DNA of 64,000 bases from NCBI RefSeq assembly GCF_011761635.1, contig NZ_JAASRN010000001.1, positions 703,846-767,845 on the forward strand, read 5' to 3'. Below the pieces are notes generated by a model, which was not told the DNA's origin, made no database searches, and saw nothing but the letters and a program-made list of their open reading frames with translations. Within the stretch, counting starts at the first letter, position 1. Each line of letters begins with the position of its first letter. Position numbers and translations under genes: made by a program. The DNA comes from Thermonema lapsum (GTDB taxonomy: Bacteria > Bacteroidota > Bacteroidia > Cytophagales > Thermonemataceae). Below are positions 26,426 through 37,137 of this stretch, in pieces.

Positions 26426-28351
26426 TTAAGGATTCCAAACGTTGTTAGCATAATTCACGTCCATCATCAACTTGTCGGGGTCTAGTGTGATGGAGGTAAT
26501 ACGAGAGGTAGTAGGCAACCGCAGTTCCTTACTGTTGCCTTTCATCCATATTTCTACTGGGAACTGCAAACGATGCACTTTGCCGTTCTGTTCTTTTACC
26601 TCCATGATTACGGGCATCAACAGCTCGCCTTTGTTTTCGATATTCACAATAGCCCCCTTGGCAGGGTCATTCTCTACATATTTCACTTGACGCACTGCTT
26701 GGTCCAGAGCCCAGGTTTCGTAGAACCATCCGCGCCAGAACCAGTCCAGGTCTTCGCCAGCTACATTTTCTATGGTATTGAAGAAGTCCAGAGGCGTGGG
26801 GTGCTTGAATGCCCAAGCATTGATATAAGAGCGGAAAGCGCGGTCGAAGCGCTCGGGTCCCAAAATCACTTCTCGCAACAAGAACAAGCCATAACCGGGT
26901 TTAAAGTAGGCTGTAATTCCCAGGTTATTGTCTTGTACTATGTCGGGATAGGTAGCGATGGGCTCTCTGTTGGGCGAAAGAAAAATATAAGCAGCGTAGC
27001 GGTTGGCATATTGCAGGTAGTCTGCCTCCTTATATTCCCCGTTGTTAAATGCTAAAGTGCTGTAGTGATTGATGAAGGTATTAAATCCTTCATCCATCCA
27101 AGGATACAAACGCTCGTTATTGCCTACAATCATGGGGAACCAGTTATGACCAAATTCATGGTCGGTAACCCCCCACAGCTCGTCGCCTTTATCGGACCAC
27201 TTGCAGAAACTAACGCCGGGATATTCCATTCCTGCCACAATGCCGGCTACATTGACAGCCGTAGGGTAAGGATATTCATACCACATTTTAGAGTAATGCT
27301 CAATGGCGGCTTTGGTATACTCGGTAGAGCGTTTCCATCCTTCTATGCTTTCTTCTGGATAGCAAGAAATCGCCAGTGCTTGTTTGCCGCTTGGCAGGTT
27401 GATGCGAGCAGCGTCCACAATAAACGCCTGAGAGGCACCAAAAGCCACATCCCGAGCATTTTTCATCACATAGTGCCACGTTACTTTTCCACTACGGGCA
27501 CGTTCCAGCATTTTGATTTTCTTCTCTACCTCTTTGGCAGAGATGATGCTTACGGTCTTATCGCTGTTTTTGGCTTTTTCCCAAGCTGCCAGCTCTTCGG
27601 CAGAATATACATCTTTGGGGTTCTGCAGCTCGCCCGAGCCAATGACCACCACGCCTGTCGGGGCGGTTATTTTATAATCGAAGTCTCCATACTCGAGGTA
27701 AAACTCACCAGCTCCCAAGTAAGGGTTCACATTCCAGCCGCTGATGTCGTCATAAACACACATGCGTGGATACCACTGTGCGATTTCATACACCCAGCCG
27801 TGTTTAAACTGCTTGCGTCCCATGCGGTCGGCACCGTATTCGGGTATGTCGAAAGCATATGCTATGGTAATGGTGGTTTTGCCTCCTTTGGGCTTCAAGG
27901 GTGCTTCTAAGTCAATGCGCATGCGGGTATCGGACACGATATATTTTGCTTCCTTTCCATTGACTTTGACTGACTTCAATTCATAGCCGTTGGTGATACT
28001 GCCCACATGACGACCGCCATCCACAGGCATGGTTGCTGTGCCTCTGGAATCTGCTTTGAATTTGTTTTGGTCCAGTTGAAGCCACACGAAAGGCAGCTCA
28101 TCAGGGCTGTTGTTGGTGTAGTCTATGGTTACAGTACCTTCTAAACGGTGCTTGTCGGTGAGCAGTTCTGCTTCGATGCGATAGTCGGCACGGTTTTGCC
28201 AGTACTCTGGTCCCGGAAAGCCGGAAGCCGAACGGTAAGGGGTTGCCCGGAAGTCAAACAGCTTATCAAATTTAGGCTGTTGGTTCTTGATTTGCGCCCA
28301 AGATGCCCAATGCAAGAGCAAGAGCATGAGCAATGTGGTGATTTTTCTCAT
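26426..28351 (-). CDS. Secreted M1-family metallopeptidase
   Basis: 641 residues with signal peptide 1-19 (ends SWAQ). An N-terminal beta-sandwich (40-190) precedes the gluzincin domain with HEFGH and, 18 residues on, a Glu in WMDEGFNTF, the M1 HExxH-x18-E zinc site. AGMEYPG replaces the usual GAMEN exopeptidase loop. It should act in the periplasm or outside on peptides; the family includes aminopeptidases and some endopeptidases. A -7 box TAttTTTG at 28396-28389 precedes it. Single-gene transcript with terminator. Confidence 0.93.
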   Translation of the reverse strand: MRKITTLLMLLLLHWASWAQIKNQQPKFDKLFDFRATPYRSASGFPGPEYWQNRADYRIEAELLTDKHRLEGTVTIDYTNNSPDELPFVWLQLDQNKFKADSRGTATMPVDGGRHVGSITNGYELKSVKVNGKEAKYIVSDTRMRIDLEAPLKPKGGKTTITIAYAFDIPEYGADRMGRKQFKHGWVYEIAQWYPRMCVYDDISGWNVNPYLGAGEFYLEYGDFDYKITAPTGVVVIGSGELQNPKDVYSAEELAAWEKAKNSDKTVSIISAKEVEKKIKMLERARSGKVTWHYVMKNARDVAFGASQAFIVDAARINLPSGKQALAISCYPEESIEGWKRSTEYTKAAIEHYSKMWYEYPYPTAVNVAGIVAGMEYPGVSFCKWSDKGDELWGVTDHEFGHNWFPMIVGNNERLYPWMDEGFNTFINHYSTLAFNNGEYKEADYLQYANRYAAYIFLSPNREPIATYPDIVQDNNLGITAYFKPGYGLFLLREVILGPERFDRAFRSYINAWAFKHPTPLDFFNTIENVAGEDLDWFWRGWFYETWALDQAVRQVKYVENDPAKGAIVNIENKGELLMPVIMEVKEQNGKVHRLQFPVEIWMKGNSKELRLPTTSRITSITLDPDKLMMDVNYANNVWNP

Positions 28352-28524
28352 GAGATACCTTGTTTTGTTTCTTTTAACTCAAAAATCACAAAAATATTAC
28401 TATGGTGGAACAAAAAAGCATTGTCTGTCGCCCAAAACAGCGGGTAGGGGATAGTCCCCCACGTACTTCTTCAAAGAAAAAGCAAAAAAGTCTCTTCACT
28501 TTTTCTTCCCTCTATAAAAGGGTT

Positions 28525-29559
28525 TTAAAACAAGCCTTCGAACTGCTCAAGGAAACGCCAGTCATTTTCGGTGAACAGTCGTAAGTCTTTTATTTGGTAT
28601 TTGAGCATGGTGATGCGTTCCAAGCCCATACCAAAAGCAAAGCCGGTATATTCTTCGGGGTCTATACCACAGTTTTCCAGCACATTGGGGTGAATCATGC
28701 CGGCACCGCCTATTTCTACCCAGCCGCTGTATTTACATATGTTGCACCCTTTACCTTTGCATATGTTACAAGAGATGTCCAGCTCGGCACTTGGTTCGGT
28801 GAAGGGGAAGTAAGAGGGTCGCAGGCGTATTTGTGTTTCTTTGCCAAACAGCTCCTTGGCAAAATGATAGAGCGTTTGCTTTAAGTCTGCAAAGCTCACT
28901 GCCTTGTCTATAAAAAAGCCCTCTATTTGATGAAAAATACAGTGTGCTCGAGCCGAGATGGCTTCATTGCGATACACCCTACCCACAGAGAACATACGCA
29001 TGGGAGGGCGGTTGTTTTTCATCACACGAATTTGCACCGAAGAGGTGTGCGTACGCAGCAAGATGTCGGGGTTACGCTCAATGAAGAAAGTATCTTGCAT
29101 TTCACGGGCGGGGTGGTCTGGCGGGAAGTTCAGTCCGGTGAAGTTGTGGAAGTCGTCTTCTATTTCGGGACCATCTGCCTGACAGAATCCCATACGCTCA
29201 AGCACCTGCACTATCTGCCGCCGCACGATGCTGAGGGGATGGACTCCGCCCATAGGTTCGGTCAGCGGGGGCAAGGTAAGGTCTATGGGGGGCTCTACCG
29301 CCTCGGGCAGTTGTTCGAGACGCTCTTTGTGGCTACGCCACTTTTCTTCTGCCAACTGTTTGAGTGCATTCACTGCCGCGCCGTAGTTTCTACGCTCTTC
29401 GGGTGCTATGTCTTTGATTTTACTCATGAGCTCAGGAATAGCCCCCTTCTTACTGAGATATTGCTGGCGGAACTGCTCCAAAGTAGCTTCATTGGTAATT
29501 TCAAAGGCTTCTACTTCTTTCTTCAAGGCTTCTATATTCTCGTATGCTATGGTTTCCAT
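28525..29559 (-). CDS. pheS: Phenylalanyl-tRNA synthetase alpha subunit
   Basis: 344 residues. It charges tRNA-Phe as an alpha2-beta2 complex with PheT (not here). The N-terminal coiled coil that touches tRNA (1-85) is followed by the class II core: motif 2 in MFSVGRVYRNEAISARAHCIFHQIEGF and motif 3 in GFAFGMGLERITML. The CNICKGKGCNICKYSGW segment carries four Cys that can bind zinc. The start at 29559 is supported by a -7 box TAtaTTTG at 29607-29600; an upstream in-frame ATG at 29643 would precede the promoter. Confidence 0.97.
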   Translation of the reverse strand: METIAYENIEALKKEVEAFEITNEATLEQFRQQYLSKKGAIPELMSKIKDIAPEERRNYGAAVNALKQLAEEKWRSHKERLEQLPEAVEPPIDLTLPPLTEPMGGVHPLSIVRRQIVQVLERMGFCQADGPEIEDDFHNFTGLNFPPDHPAREMQDTFFIERNPDILLRTHTSSVQIRVMKNNRPPMRMFSVGRVYRNEAISARAHCIFHQIEGFFIDKAVSFADLKQTLYHFAKELFGKETQIRLRPSYFPFTEPSAELDISCNICKGKGCNICKYSGWVEIGGAGMIHPNVLENCGIDPEEYTGFAFGMGLERITMLKYQIKDLRLFTENDWRFLEQFEGLF

Positions 29560-29652
29560 CTTGCTTTTGGGGTTGTATGATTCGTCTTTTATGAAAGAGC
29601 AAATATAGACATAATCACAGCGCAAGGAAAGCAGCAAAGCCATTTTGGCTTG

Positions 29653-30573
29653 CTATTTCAGGACAAGCGGCAGTGGTTCTAATTGGTATCCCAAGCGCTT
29701 CAGCTGTGCCAGCAAGCCTTCTTCACCAACCAAGTGCCCCGCTCCCACCACAAAGAAAGCAGGAGCTTTTTGCATAATAACTTCCATTTTAGGTACCCAC
29801 CGATGGTTGCGCTCCACTATGAGCAAGCGGTATTGTTTTTCATCAAAGTTATCGCGTAGGGCTTTTTCCAAGCGCCGTAGGTCCTGTTGTTTATATGCCT
29901 CAATTAAAAGACGTGTATCTTGCTTATCTTTCCTTTGGCGTTTACCACTTTTCACGTAATCTGCCAAGGTGGTAGCTTGCTCTTGCAGCGACATGCTGCC
30001 AGTGAGCGCTTGCATCTGCTCTCTGACGGTTTCGAGTGCCCGCACTTCTTTGCCTGCCTCACGAGCTCTCTCTTGCAAGTACACATCCATGAAGTTGTTC
30101 ACATTCAGGCTCAAAACAGAGGAATCGCCTCGTGGTTCCATGAGTTCGGCTTCGTCTATGGTAGTCAGCAGAAAGTAAATAAAGATGGGACGCATACGCC
30201 CAAAGAAAGCAATGCCCATGCCCATTTTTTTCTGCATATAAGCATCCACGCGTTGATAGTCCTTTTCAGGCAAAAGGTCTTGCAAGGTGGTGTCCCCAGG
30301 CATGAGCATCTCAGCAAAAAGCTCAAACATGGCTGTGGGTTTCATTTCCAATTCCCCCACAAACACGCGGCTGTTGTCGAAAGCCTGTTTAACAGCAGGC
30401 TGCTCCAAAAGATGACTGCCATCGTATATGTGCAAGGAACCCAACAGATAAGAGGGCTGTTTGAGTCTCTTTCCCGTGATTTTCCAAAATACTTGTGCCG
30501 AGGCAGTGTAGCAATTGCTCCAAATGAGCAAAAGCAACCAAAGGAAGCGAAAATTTTGAAGCGTCTGTATCAT
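29653..30573 (-). CDS. TraB/GumN-family protein, exported
   Basis: 306 residues with a signal peptide (residues 8-26, ends ASAQ). The TraB/GumN fold is marked by LLGSLHI near the N terminus, GELEM with conserved Glu and VGAGHLVGEEGLLAQLKRLGYQL at the C terminus; the two GxxH motifs and Glu resemble the erythromycin esterase/Tiki class of metal-dependent hydrolases. Activity is unknown. It lies 4 bases after the alcohol-dehydrogenase-like gene and probably shares its transcript. Confidence 0.88.
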   Translation of the reverse strand: MIQTLQNFRFLWLLLLIWSNCYTASAQVFWKITGKRLKQPSYLLGSLHIYDGSHLLEQPAVKQAFDNSRVFVGELEMKPTAMFELFAEMLMPGDTTLQDLLPEKDYQRVDAYMQKKMGMGIAFFGRMRPIFIYFLLTTIDEAELMEPRGDSSVLSLNVNNFMDVYLQERAREAGKEVRALETVREQMQALTGSMSLQEQATTLADYVKSGKRQRKDKQDTRLLIEAYKQQDLRRLEKALRDNFDEKQYRLLIVERNHRWVPKMEVIMQKAPAFFVVGAGHLVGEEGLLAQLKRLGYQLEPLPLVLK

Positions 30574-30577
30574 ATGT

Positions 30578-31573
30578 TTATGGCTTTAAAACAATTTTCC
30601 CGAATATTTTTCCGTCGCGCATATCATTGAAAGCAGCAATGCCTTCGGCAAGCGGGCGCACAGAATCGATAATAGGGCGCAACTTGTGCGCTTCTACGAA
30701 ACGTAACATCTCCTCAAACTCTTGGTCGTTGCCCATGGTAGTCCCTTTAATGGTATATTGCCCAAAGAAAATGCGGGGCATGTCCAGCTTAGAAGGGCTC
30801 CCCAAAGTGGCACCATAAAAGACTAAGGTAGCTGCGGGTTTCATGGTTTTGAGCAATAAATTAAAACCATCGCCTCCAGCACTGTCAATAATCACATCGA
30901 AGCCTCCCGTCTCTTTCAGTAGTTCTTTATGCCATCCGTCCTGCTTGTAGTTTACACCTCCGGCAACTCCCAACTCTTTCATTTTCTGAATTTTAGCATC
31001 ACTACTCGAAGTTACATAGACTTCTGCGCCCAAAGCAAGCGCAAATTGACAAGCCAATTGTGCCACTCCACCACCAATACCCGTTACCAGCACGCGCTGC
31101 CCTTTTTGAATACCGCCTTTACGACGCACTGCCCTGTAGGCTGTCAAGCCGGCTAAGGGCAAGGCAGCCGCTTCTTCATAGCTCAAGTGTGCGGGCTTGA
31201 CATGCAAACGGTCAATAGGCACACACACATATTCTGCCAGAGTGCCATCGGTAGGCATGCCCAGGATAGTGTATCGCTCTGATTGATATTCGGGATTTTC
31301 GCCCCAGTTTTGATTAGGGTTGATGACCACCTCCTTACCCAACCATTCTTCGTGGTGCGCATCCCCTACGGCTTCCACCACCCCACAGGCATCAGAGCCC
31401 AATATGCAGTCATAGGTCATGCCCGGATAAAGCGCCACGCGTATCCATTGGTCGCGATGGTTGAGTGCAGCAGCCACCACCTTCACCAAAGCTTCACCGG
31501 CTTTGGGCGTAGGTTTGGGACGTTCGGTAAAAATAATGTCTTTCTTCTCGGCAGATAAAAAAATAGCCTTCAT
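30578..31573 (-). CDS. Medium-chain dehydrogenase/quinone oxidoreductase
   Basis: 331 residues. GroES-like N-terminal domain (1-140) and Rossmann domain with VLVTGIGGGVAQLACQFALALGAEVYVTSS for NAD(P)H binding. The zinc-type Cys is present only as part of LGSDACGVVEAVG, and the structural four-Cys zinc lobe of classical alcohol dehydrogenases is absent, so it is closer to quinone oxidoreductases/enoyl reductases. Substrate unknown. It is the first gene of a probable pair with the TraB/GumN gene. Confidence 0.88.
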   Translation of the reverse strand: MKAIFLSAEKKDIIFTERPKPTPKAGEALVKVVAAALNHRDQWIRVALYPGMTYDCILGSDACGVVEAVGDAHHEEWLGKEVVINPNQNWGENPEYQSERYTILGMPTDGTLAEYVCVPIDRLHVKPAHLSYEEAAALPLAGLTAYRAVRRKGGIQKGQRVLVTGIGGGVAQLACQFALALGAEVYVTSSSDAKIQKMKELGVAGGVNYKQDGWHKELLKETGGFDVIIDSAGGDGFNLLLKTMKPAATLVFYGATLGSPSKLDMPRIFFGQYTIKGTTMGNDQEFEEMLRFVEAHKLRPIIDSVRPLAEGIAAFNDMRDGKIFGKIVLKP

Positions 31574-31639
31574 GTTGGATTGAATTTGTTTTTCTGAAAA
31601 TTAAGCAAAATATAAACGTCTATCATGAAAGAGATAAAG

Positions 31640-32296
31640 CTAAGAGCGGAAACCTTGGTTTGTTGTTTTATGCTTGCCGGGCAAAGGTACACTCACCGCC
31701 CGGTATATCTCCTGCCTGCTTAACAGGCGCAGCTCGCCGGCTTCCTTTATTTGCAGGCGGGACAAAGACAAGTTGCCGACGGCTGCCCGCACCAAACGAA
31801 GCGTAGGATAACCTACTGCGGCAGTCATACGGCGCACTTGACGGTTTTTGCCTTCATGCAAGCCTATAGACAACCACGAAGTAGGCACCGACTTGCGAAA
31901 GCGTATGGGAGGCACCCGCTCGGGCAAATCAGGTGCTTCTATGCGGCTTACACGCGCCGGCAGTGTTTTATAGTTTTTCCCTTTTAAACGTATGATTACC
32001 CCTTGTCTCAATTGCTCGATGGCTTGGGCTGTTACCTCTCCTTCTACTTGCACCCAATACTTCTTTTCTACCTTGAATTGCGGTGCAAGCAAGCAGCTTT
32101 TCAAAAAATTGTCATTGGTAAGTAACAACAGCCCTTCGCTGTCTTTGTCTAAACGTCCGACGGGGTAAACATCCGGCGGGAAGTCATACAGAGACGCCAA
32201 GGTGAGGTCTCCCTCCTGCTCGGCTGTGAATTGACTAAGTACCCCGTATGGCTTGTACACCACAAAATAATAGAACTGCCCCCGGCTATGCTTCAT
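31640..32296 (-). CDS. RsuA/RluE-type rRNA pseudouridine synthase
   Basis: 218 residues, without an S4 domain. It converts a uridine in rRNA (or tRNA) to pseudouridine. The catalytic motif is YPVGRLDKDSEGLLLLTND with the nucleophilic Asp in GRLD; KKYWVQVEG and GKNRQVRRMTAAVGYPTLRLVR are the other family blocks. The short form without S4 matches RluE (23S rRNA position 2457 in E. coli), although RluB/RluF also share these motifs. Its start overlaps the end of the DUF2452 gene by 11 bases. Confidence 0.92.
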   Translation of the reverse strand: MKHSRGQFYYFVVYKPYGVLSQFTAEQEGDLTLASLYDFPPDVYPVGRLDKDSEGLLLLTNDNFLKSCLLAPQFKVEKKYWVQVEGEVTAQAIEQLRQGVIIRLKGKNYKTLPARVSRIEAPDLPERVPPIRFRKSVPTSWLSIGLHEGKNRQVRRMTAAVGYPTLRLVRAAVGNLSLSRLQIKEAGELRLLSRQEIYRAVSVPLPGKHKTTNQGFRS

Positions 32297-32792
32297 CTGC
32301 TTCGATGTCTTTCATCACCTCTTCGAAATCATCCGTTGCCTTCAGGATTTCCCAAGTATGGTCTGAAAGCAAGCGTGCAGTAGCGCAATAGGCTTGGTAA
32401 GGGATGCTTTTGCCCCACTCTTCGGGCGCTACCAACGACAGGACGTATTGGTCAGCGCTGCGGCGATAGAGATGATATTCTTTGCCCACGACCGGCTCAA
32501 AGCCCATCTCTGCCGTATAAATCAACTCCGATATGCGTTTGCGCACTTGCAAAGCTTTGGCTTGGCGCAACAGTACTTCTACCTGCTCGTAGATTTGCTG
32601 CATTTGGCGCTCGGTTTGGTCATACATAGCCGCCAAGGCGCGCCCTTTCAGCTTTCCTTTGTCTTCGGGCTTGATGACCACCCCGCCCCGTGTATGGGCA
32701 TAAGGCAGCGTGCCCGGTCTGTCTGTAACATGGTCGGGATTGATAGGATTGACAAACGCCTCTCCTTCGGCTTTTTTCTTTTGCTTTGCCAT
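32286..32792 (-). CDS. DUF2452 family protein
   Basis: 168 residues from the ATG of MAKQKKKAEGE (an ATG at 32816 would add 8 residues). Cytoplasmic, strongly charged. Sequence NPINPDHVTDRPGTLPYAHTRGG and EEWGKSIPYQAYCATARLLSDHTW identify DUF2452, a family common in Bacteroidota with no known function. Overlapping with the pseudouridine synthase gene suggests translational coupling and hence a possible role near ribosome maturation (inference). Confidence 0.85.
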   Translation of the reverse strand: MAKQKKKAEGEAFVNPINPDHVTDRPGTLPYAHTRGGVVIKPEDKGKLKGRALAAMYDQTERQMQQIYEQVEVLLRQAKALQVRKRISELIYTAEMGFEPVVGKEYHLYRRSADQYVLSLVAPEEWGKSIPYQAYCATARLLSDHTWEILKATDDFEEVMKDIEADEA

Positions 32793-32816
32793 GAAAACCA
32801 CTTCTTTATTCAACAT

Positions 32817-33241
32817 TCAAAACATCCGTAAAGATACAATGGTTTAGCCACAAAGACAGGGAAATACGGGTATTTGCCTGCTGTAAGCTTGTAAAAGCCT
32901 TCACTTAGGTTTAATCTGAGTGAATGTAGCACTGATAATCAAAGTATTCAATTCTTCACGCTATCAAAAGGAGCTTGCTGTGTAGGGCGCTTGCTGGCAG
33001 CAAATAAATAAGGCGACCACTGCAAAGCGGAAAAGTTTTTGCAAAAGGCAAAAAGCTCGCGAAGCAATTCAATGAGAGAGAAATTCATGAGCTGCAACGG
33101 AAAATAGAAAAGGGCTACACACCAGCTGGCACCTGTTGAGTGCCTCTCAAAACTAAAAGCAAAGACGGATTTACTGCCGCTCCCTCCTGAATGAATGGGA
33201 AACGGCAGTATGCTAAAAAGCCAAGGTCATTCAGGCATATC
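32817..33241. other. 425-bp gene-free region with inverted repeats
   Basis: No convincing gene. Short open stretches occur on both strands (about 90 codons on the minus strand ending near 32953, about 40 on the plus strand ending near 33133) but lack family resemblance. Next to the mnmA stop lie two interlocking inverted repeats: TACTGCCG (33172-33179) with CGGCAGTA (33203-33210), and CCTGAATGA (33186-33194) with TCATTCAGG (33227-33235). Confidence 0.6.
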
Positions 33242-34417
33242 TTAGGCATGGATTACTCCAGAGCCCAGCAGCTCGTTGCCTTCGTACCAAGCCACAAACT
33301 GCCCCGGTGTGATGCCACGCACCGGCTTATGAAATGTAACATACAAGCCTGCTTCATGCATATGTAATTCTGCCGGCATCAAGGGTTGGCGATAGCGAAT
33401 GCGTGCCATATAGCTTCGCGACTCACCCGGTTGCATGCGCAGGTCTTCACGCACCCAGTGTAGCTCATCGGCACGGACAAATAAGCCTTTACGGTACAAA
33501 CCCGGATGGTCATCGCCCTGCCCTACATATACGATATTCTTTTCTGTATCAACAGAAAGTACAAACAAAGGCTTTTCTTTGCCCCCAATGCCTAAGCCTT
33601 TGCGTTGCCCTACGGTGAAGTAATGGGCACCTATGTGTTCGCCTACCGGCTCGCCCATCTCTTCAGAAAAGACATAAGAAGCACAAAGGGCATCGAGTGC
33701 AGTTGCCTGTTCGTTTGAGGCAAATGCAGGGGCATCAGCCGGAATCTCTATTACCTTGCCTTTTTTAGGTTGAAGTTTTTGCTGCAGGAACTCGGGCAGT
33801 TTTATTTTTCCGACAAAACACAAACCTTGCGAGTCCTTTTTGTTAGCAGTTACCAAGCCTTCGCGCTCAGCAATGGCACGCACCTCTTTTTTGTGCAAAT
33901 GCCCAATGGGAAACAATGCCTTGCTCAATTGCTCCTGATTGAGCTGACACAAAAAATAACTTTGGTCTTTGTTGGGGTCAGCACCTGCCAGCAAACGATA
34001 AACAGTCTTGCCGTCTTTTTCGATACTGTCTTTTTGGCAATAGTGCCCCGTAGCTACAAAATCGGCACCAAGGCGCATAGCCGCCTGCAGAAAAACATCG
34101 AATTTAATCTCTCGATTACACAAAACATCGGGATTGGGCGTGCGTCCCCGCTCATATTCGGCAAACATGTAGTCCACGATGCGCCTTTTATACTCGGCAC
34201 TCAGGTCTATCACATGAAAAGGAATACCCAAGGCTTCGGCAACCAAGAGGGCATCATTACTGTCTTCTATCCAAGGGCACTCATCATGCAGCGTTACGCT
34301 TTCGTCGTGCCAGTTACGCATGAACATACCTATAACCTCGTGTCCTTGTTGGGTAAGCAAATAGGCAGCCACGCTGGAGTCCACTCCCCCCGACATGCCC
34401 ACTACGATTCTTGCCAT
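33242..34417 (-). CDS. mnmA: tRNA-specific 2-thiouridylase MnmA
   Basis: 391 residues. It puts sulfur at position 2 of wobble uridine in tRNAs for Glu, Gln and Lys. The PP-loop [13 protein letters not shown] at the N terminus binds ATP; catalytic Cys residues are in [12 protein letters not shown] and [10 protein letters not shown], and [10 protein letters not shown] follows. Start 34417 (MARIVVG) is set by the family; the -7 box TAttTTTG at 34459-34452 lies just upstream and rules out the earlier ATG at 34504. Confidence 0.97.
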   Translation of the reverse strand: MARIVVGMSGGVDSSVAAYLLTQQGHEVIGMFMRNWHDESVTLHDECPWIEDSNDALLVAEALGIPFHVIDLSAEYKRRIVDYMFAEYERGRTPNPDVLCNREIKFDVFLQAAMRLGADFVATGHYCQKDSIEKDGKTVYRLLAGADPNKDQSYFLCQLNQEQLSKALFPIGHLHKKEVRAIAEREGLVTANKKDSQGLCFVGKIKLPEFLQQKLQPKKGKVIEIPADAPAFASNEQATALDALCASYVFSEEMGEPVGEHIGAHYFTVGQRKGLGIGGKEKPLFVLSVDTEKNIVYVGQGDDHPGLYRKGLFVRADELHWVREDLRMQPGESRSYMARIRYRQPLMPAELHMHEAGLYVTFHKPVRGITPGQFVAWYEGNELLGSGVIHA

Positions 34418-34515
34418 AATTTTTAAAGATGGTTTTGGTGATTGTTCGTTGCAAAAATACCATTTTAAAACGTCTTGTGTGGGCTGCATGTTCCTACAGC
34501 ACACAAGGACGATAC

Positions 34516-34546
34516 AAAAAAATAAGGCTGCCTCTTTGAGGCAGCC
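34516..34546 (-). terminator. Terminator of clpC
   Basis: Perfect 9-bp stem GGCTGCCTC/GAGGCAGCC with a TTT or AAA loop, then a T run on the minus strand, 24 bases after the clpC stop. Confidence 0.92.
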
Positions 34547-34570
34547 CTGTGGTTCTTGTTTGTCAATACC

Positions 34571-37075
34571 TTATGAACCAGCTTTTTCTTGTTTGCGGAT
34601 AGAGAGCACAAGCTCGTCTCCTTCTGCTTTGTAATCTGCCACTAAGGTGTCGCCTTCTTCAATTTCTCCTTTGAGTATTTCCTCTGCAATGGGGTCTTCT
34701 AAGTATTTTTGAATAGCCCGTTTCAAAGGACGTGCCCCGTACTGCGGGTCATAGCCCTTCTCGCTGAGGAAATCTTTGGCAGCTTCGGTGAGCTCGATAT
34801 GGTAGCCCAACTCTTCGATGCGCTTGAAGACGTCTTTCAACACAATATCGATAATCTTATGGATGTGCTCTCTTTCCAGCGAGTTGAACACAATCACATC
34901 GTCCAGACGGTTCAAGAACTCCGGTGAGAAGGCTTTTTTCAAGGCACTTTGGATGGTAGACTTCATAATTTCGTCCATACTTTCGGCTTTTGCCTTGGTG
35001 GTAAAGCCAATACCTGCGCCGAAGTCTTTGAGGTCACGCACCCCAATGTTTGAGGTCATGATGATGATGGTGTTTTTGAAGTCCACGCGACGTCCCAAAC
35101 CATCGGTCAGCACCCCATCATCGAGCACCTGCAACAAGATGTTGAACACATCGGGGTGGGCTTTTTCTATTTCATCGAGCAAGATAACAGAATAGGGTTT
35201 ACGACGCACTTGCTCGGTCAGCTGCCCACCTTCTTCATAGCCCACATAGCCGGGGGGCGCACCAATGAGGCGGCTCACGGAGAACTTCTCCATGTACTCG
35301 CTCATGTCGATGCGGATGAGGGCATCGCTACGGTCAAACAGATACTCTGCCAGCGCCTTCGCCATTTCGGTTTTACCCACACCGGTAGGACCCAAGAAGA
35401 TGAATGAACCGATAGGACGTTTGGGGTCTTTCAAACCTACCCGCGTACGACGGATGGCACGTGCCAGCTTATCGATGGCAGCATCTTGCCCTACGACCCG
35501 TTTTTTCAGCTCGTCTGCCATGTGCAGCAGCTTTTGGCTTTCGGCTTGTGCCACACGCGTTACGGGAATACCGGTCATCATAGCGACCACTTCGGCTACA
35601 TGCTCCTCGGTTACGGTGTAGCGTTTGCGCTTAGATTCTTCTTCCCAAGCAATCTTGGCTTTTTCAAGTTGTTGAATGAGTCTTTTCTCTTTGTCGCGCA
35701 GTTGAGCCGCCTCTTCATATTTCTGGCTTTTGACTACGCGCGTTTTCTCTTCTTTTACTTTTTCTATTTCTTCTTCCAGTTTCAAGATGTGCTCTGGAAC
35801 ATGGATATTGGAGATATGCACCCGTGCCCCCACCTCATCGAGCACATCAATGGCTTTGTCGGGCAGGAAGCGGTCAGTAATATAGCGGTCTGAGAGCTTC
35901 ACACAGGCTTCCAATGCCTCCGGCGTATAAATTACATTGTGATGCTCTTCGTAACGGTCTTTGATATTATTCAATATCTGAAGAGTTTCTTCGGGTGTAG
36001 GCGGGTCAACCATTACCACCTGAAAGCGGCGTGCCAAAGCACCGTCTTTTTCGATATACTGACGATACTCATCCAAAGTAGTAGCGCCGATGCATTGGAT
36101 GTCGCCACGTGCCAGTGCCGGCTTGAACATGTTCGAAGCGTCGAGCGAGCCTGAGGCACCACCCGCCCCTACGATGGTGTGCAGCTCGTCGATGAAGAGA
36201 ATCACATCGGGCGATTTCTCCAGCTCGTTCATGACGGCTTTCATGCGCTCTTCGAACTGCCCGCGATACTTGGTTCCTGCCACTAAGGATGCCAGGTCCA
36301 GCGTTACGATGCGTTTGTCGAAAAGCACGCGCGACACTTTGCGCTGCACAATGCGCAGTGCCAAACCTTCGGCGATGGCGGTTTTACCTACCCCCGGTTC
36401 ACCAATCAACAGCGGGTTATTCTTTTTGCGACGGCTGAGTATTTGCGCCACGCGCTCTATTTCTTTTTCACGCCCAATGATAGGGTCAAGCTTGCCCTGC
36501 TCTGCCATTTTGGTGAGGTCGCGCCCAAAGTTGTCCAATACAGGGGTTTTTGATTTTTCCCCTCCTTTGGACTCGCGCCCACTACTAAACATGCGACTTT
36601 CTTCGTCTGGGTCATCCGACTCCAAAGAAGCTTTGGGTTGGTTTTGATATTCGAGCATTTCTCTTACTACATCGTAGGTTACATTGAATTGATGCAGCAC
36701 CTGAGTTGCCAGAGTATCTTCATCACGCAAGATAGACAACAGCAAGTGTTCGGTGCCTATGATGTTGGTTTTAAAAATTTTGGCTTCGAGGTAAGTGATT
36801 TTGAGTACCTTCTCTGAAGCACGGGTAAAGGGTATGTTGGCAATGTTTTTCACATTATTGACTGCAGTGCCGCGGGTAGCCCGTTCAATCGTGGCACGCA
36901 GCTCATCCAACGGAACACCCAGTTTTTTCAATATGTTGACGGCGAGCCCTTCGCCTTCACGAATCAAACCCAACAGCAGGTGTTCCGTACCTATATAGTC
37001 ATGCCCCAAGCGCAGTGCCTCTTCGCGGCTTAGGGATATAACCTCTTTTACTCGATTCGAAAATTTTGCTTCCAT
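34571..37075 (-). CDS. clpC: Clp protease ATP-binding subunit ClpC
   Basis: 834 residues. It unfolds proteins and feeds them to ClpP. Order of domains: Clp N repeats (1-145), AAA module 1 with GEPGVGKT, a middle domain with a UVR motif ([13 protein letters not shown]), AAA module 2 with GPTGVGKT and [11 protein letters not shown], and the C-terminal D2-small domain. The UVR-type middle domain separates ClpC from ClpB and ClpA. A -7 box TAaaTTTG at 37100-37093 gives a very short leader that carries GGAGG about 9 bases before ATG. clpP is not in the window. Confidence 0.96.
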   Translation of the reverse strand: MEAKFSNRVKEVISLSREEALRLGHDYIGTEHLLLGLIREGEGLAVNILKKLGVPLDELRATIERATRGTAVNNVKNIANIPFTRASEKVLKITYLEAKIFKTNIIGTEHLLLSILRDEDTLATQVLHQFNVTYDVVREMLEYQNQPKASLESDDPDEESRMFSSGRESKGGEKSKTPVLDNFGRDLTKMAEQGKLDPIIGREKEIERVAQILSRRKKNNPLLIGEPGVGKTAIAEGLALRIVQRKVSRVLFDKRIVTLDLASLVAGTKYRGQFEERMKAVMNELEKSPDVILFIDELHTIVGAGGASGSLDASNMFKPALARGDIQCIGATTLDEYRQYIEKDGALARRFQVVMVDPPTPEETLQILNNIKDRYEEHHNVIYTPEALEACVKLSDRYITDRFLPDKAIDVLDEVGARVHISNIHVPEHILKLEEEIEKVKEEKTRVVKSQKYEEAAQLRDKEKRLIQQLEKAKIAWEEESKRKRYTVTEEHVAEVVAMMTGIPVTRVAQAESQKLLHMADELKKRVVGQDAAIDKLARAIRRTRVGLKDPKRPIGSFIFLGPTGVGKTEMAKALAEYLFDRSDALIRIDMSEYMEKFSVSRLIGAPPGYVGYEEGGQLTEQVRRKPYSVILLDEIEKAHPDVFNILLQVLDDGVLTDGLGRRVDFKNTIIIMTSNIGVRDLKDFGAGIGFTTKAKAESMDEIMKSTIQSALKKAFSPEFLNRLDDVIVFNSLEREHIHKIIDIVLKDVFKRIEELGYHIELTEAAKDFLSEKGYDPQYGARPLKRAIQKYLEDPIAEEILKGEIEEGDTLVADYKAEGDELVLSIRKQEKAGS

Positions 37076-37137
37076 GTGCTTGTCCTCCGGAACAAATTTA
37101 ATGTTGTAATATACGCTTTCACACTTAATTTATCAAA

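Noticed and set aside
32990-33133. Short plus-strand frame with charged, helix-like sequence in the same gap
   Set aside because: Only about 40 codons, no start codon in frame and no recognisable domain.
32950-33226. Open frame of about 90 codons on the minus strand in the gap after mnmA
   Set aside because: No family resemblance, no start context, includes inverted repeats; likely chance.
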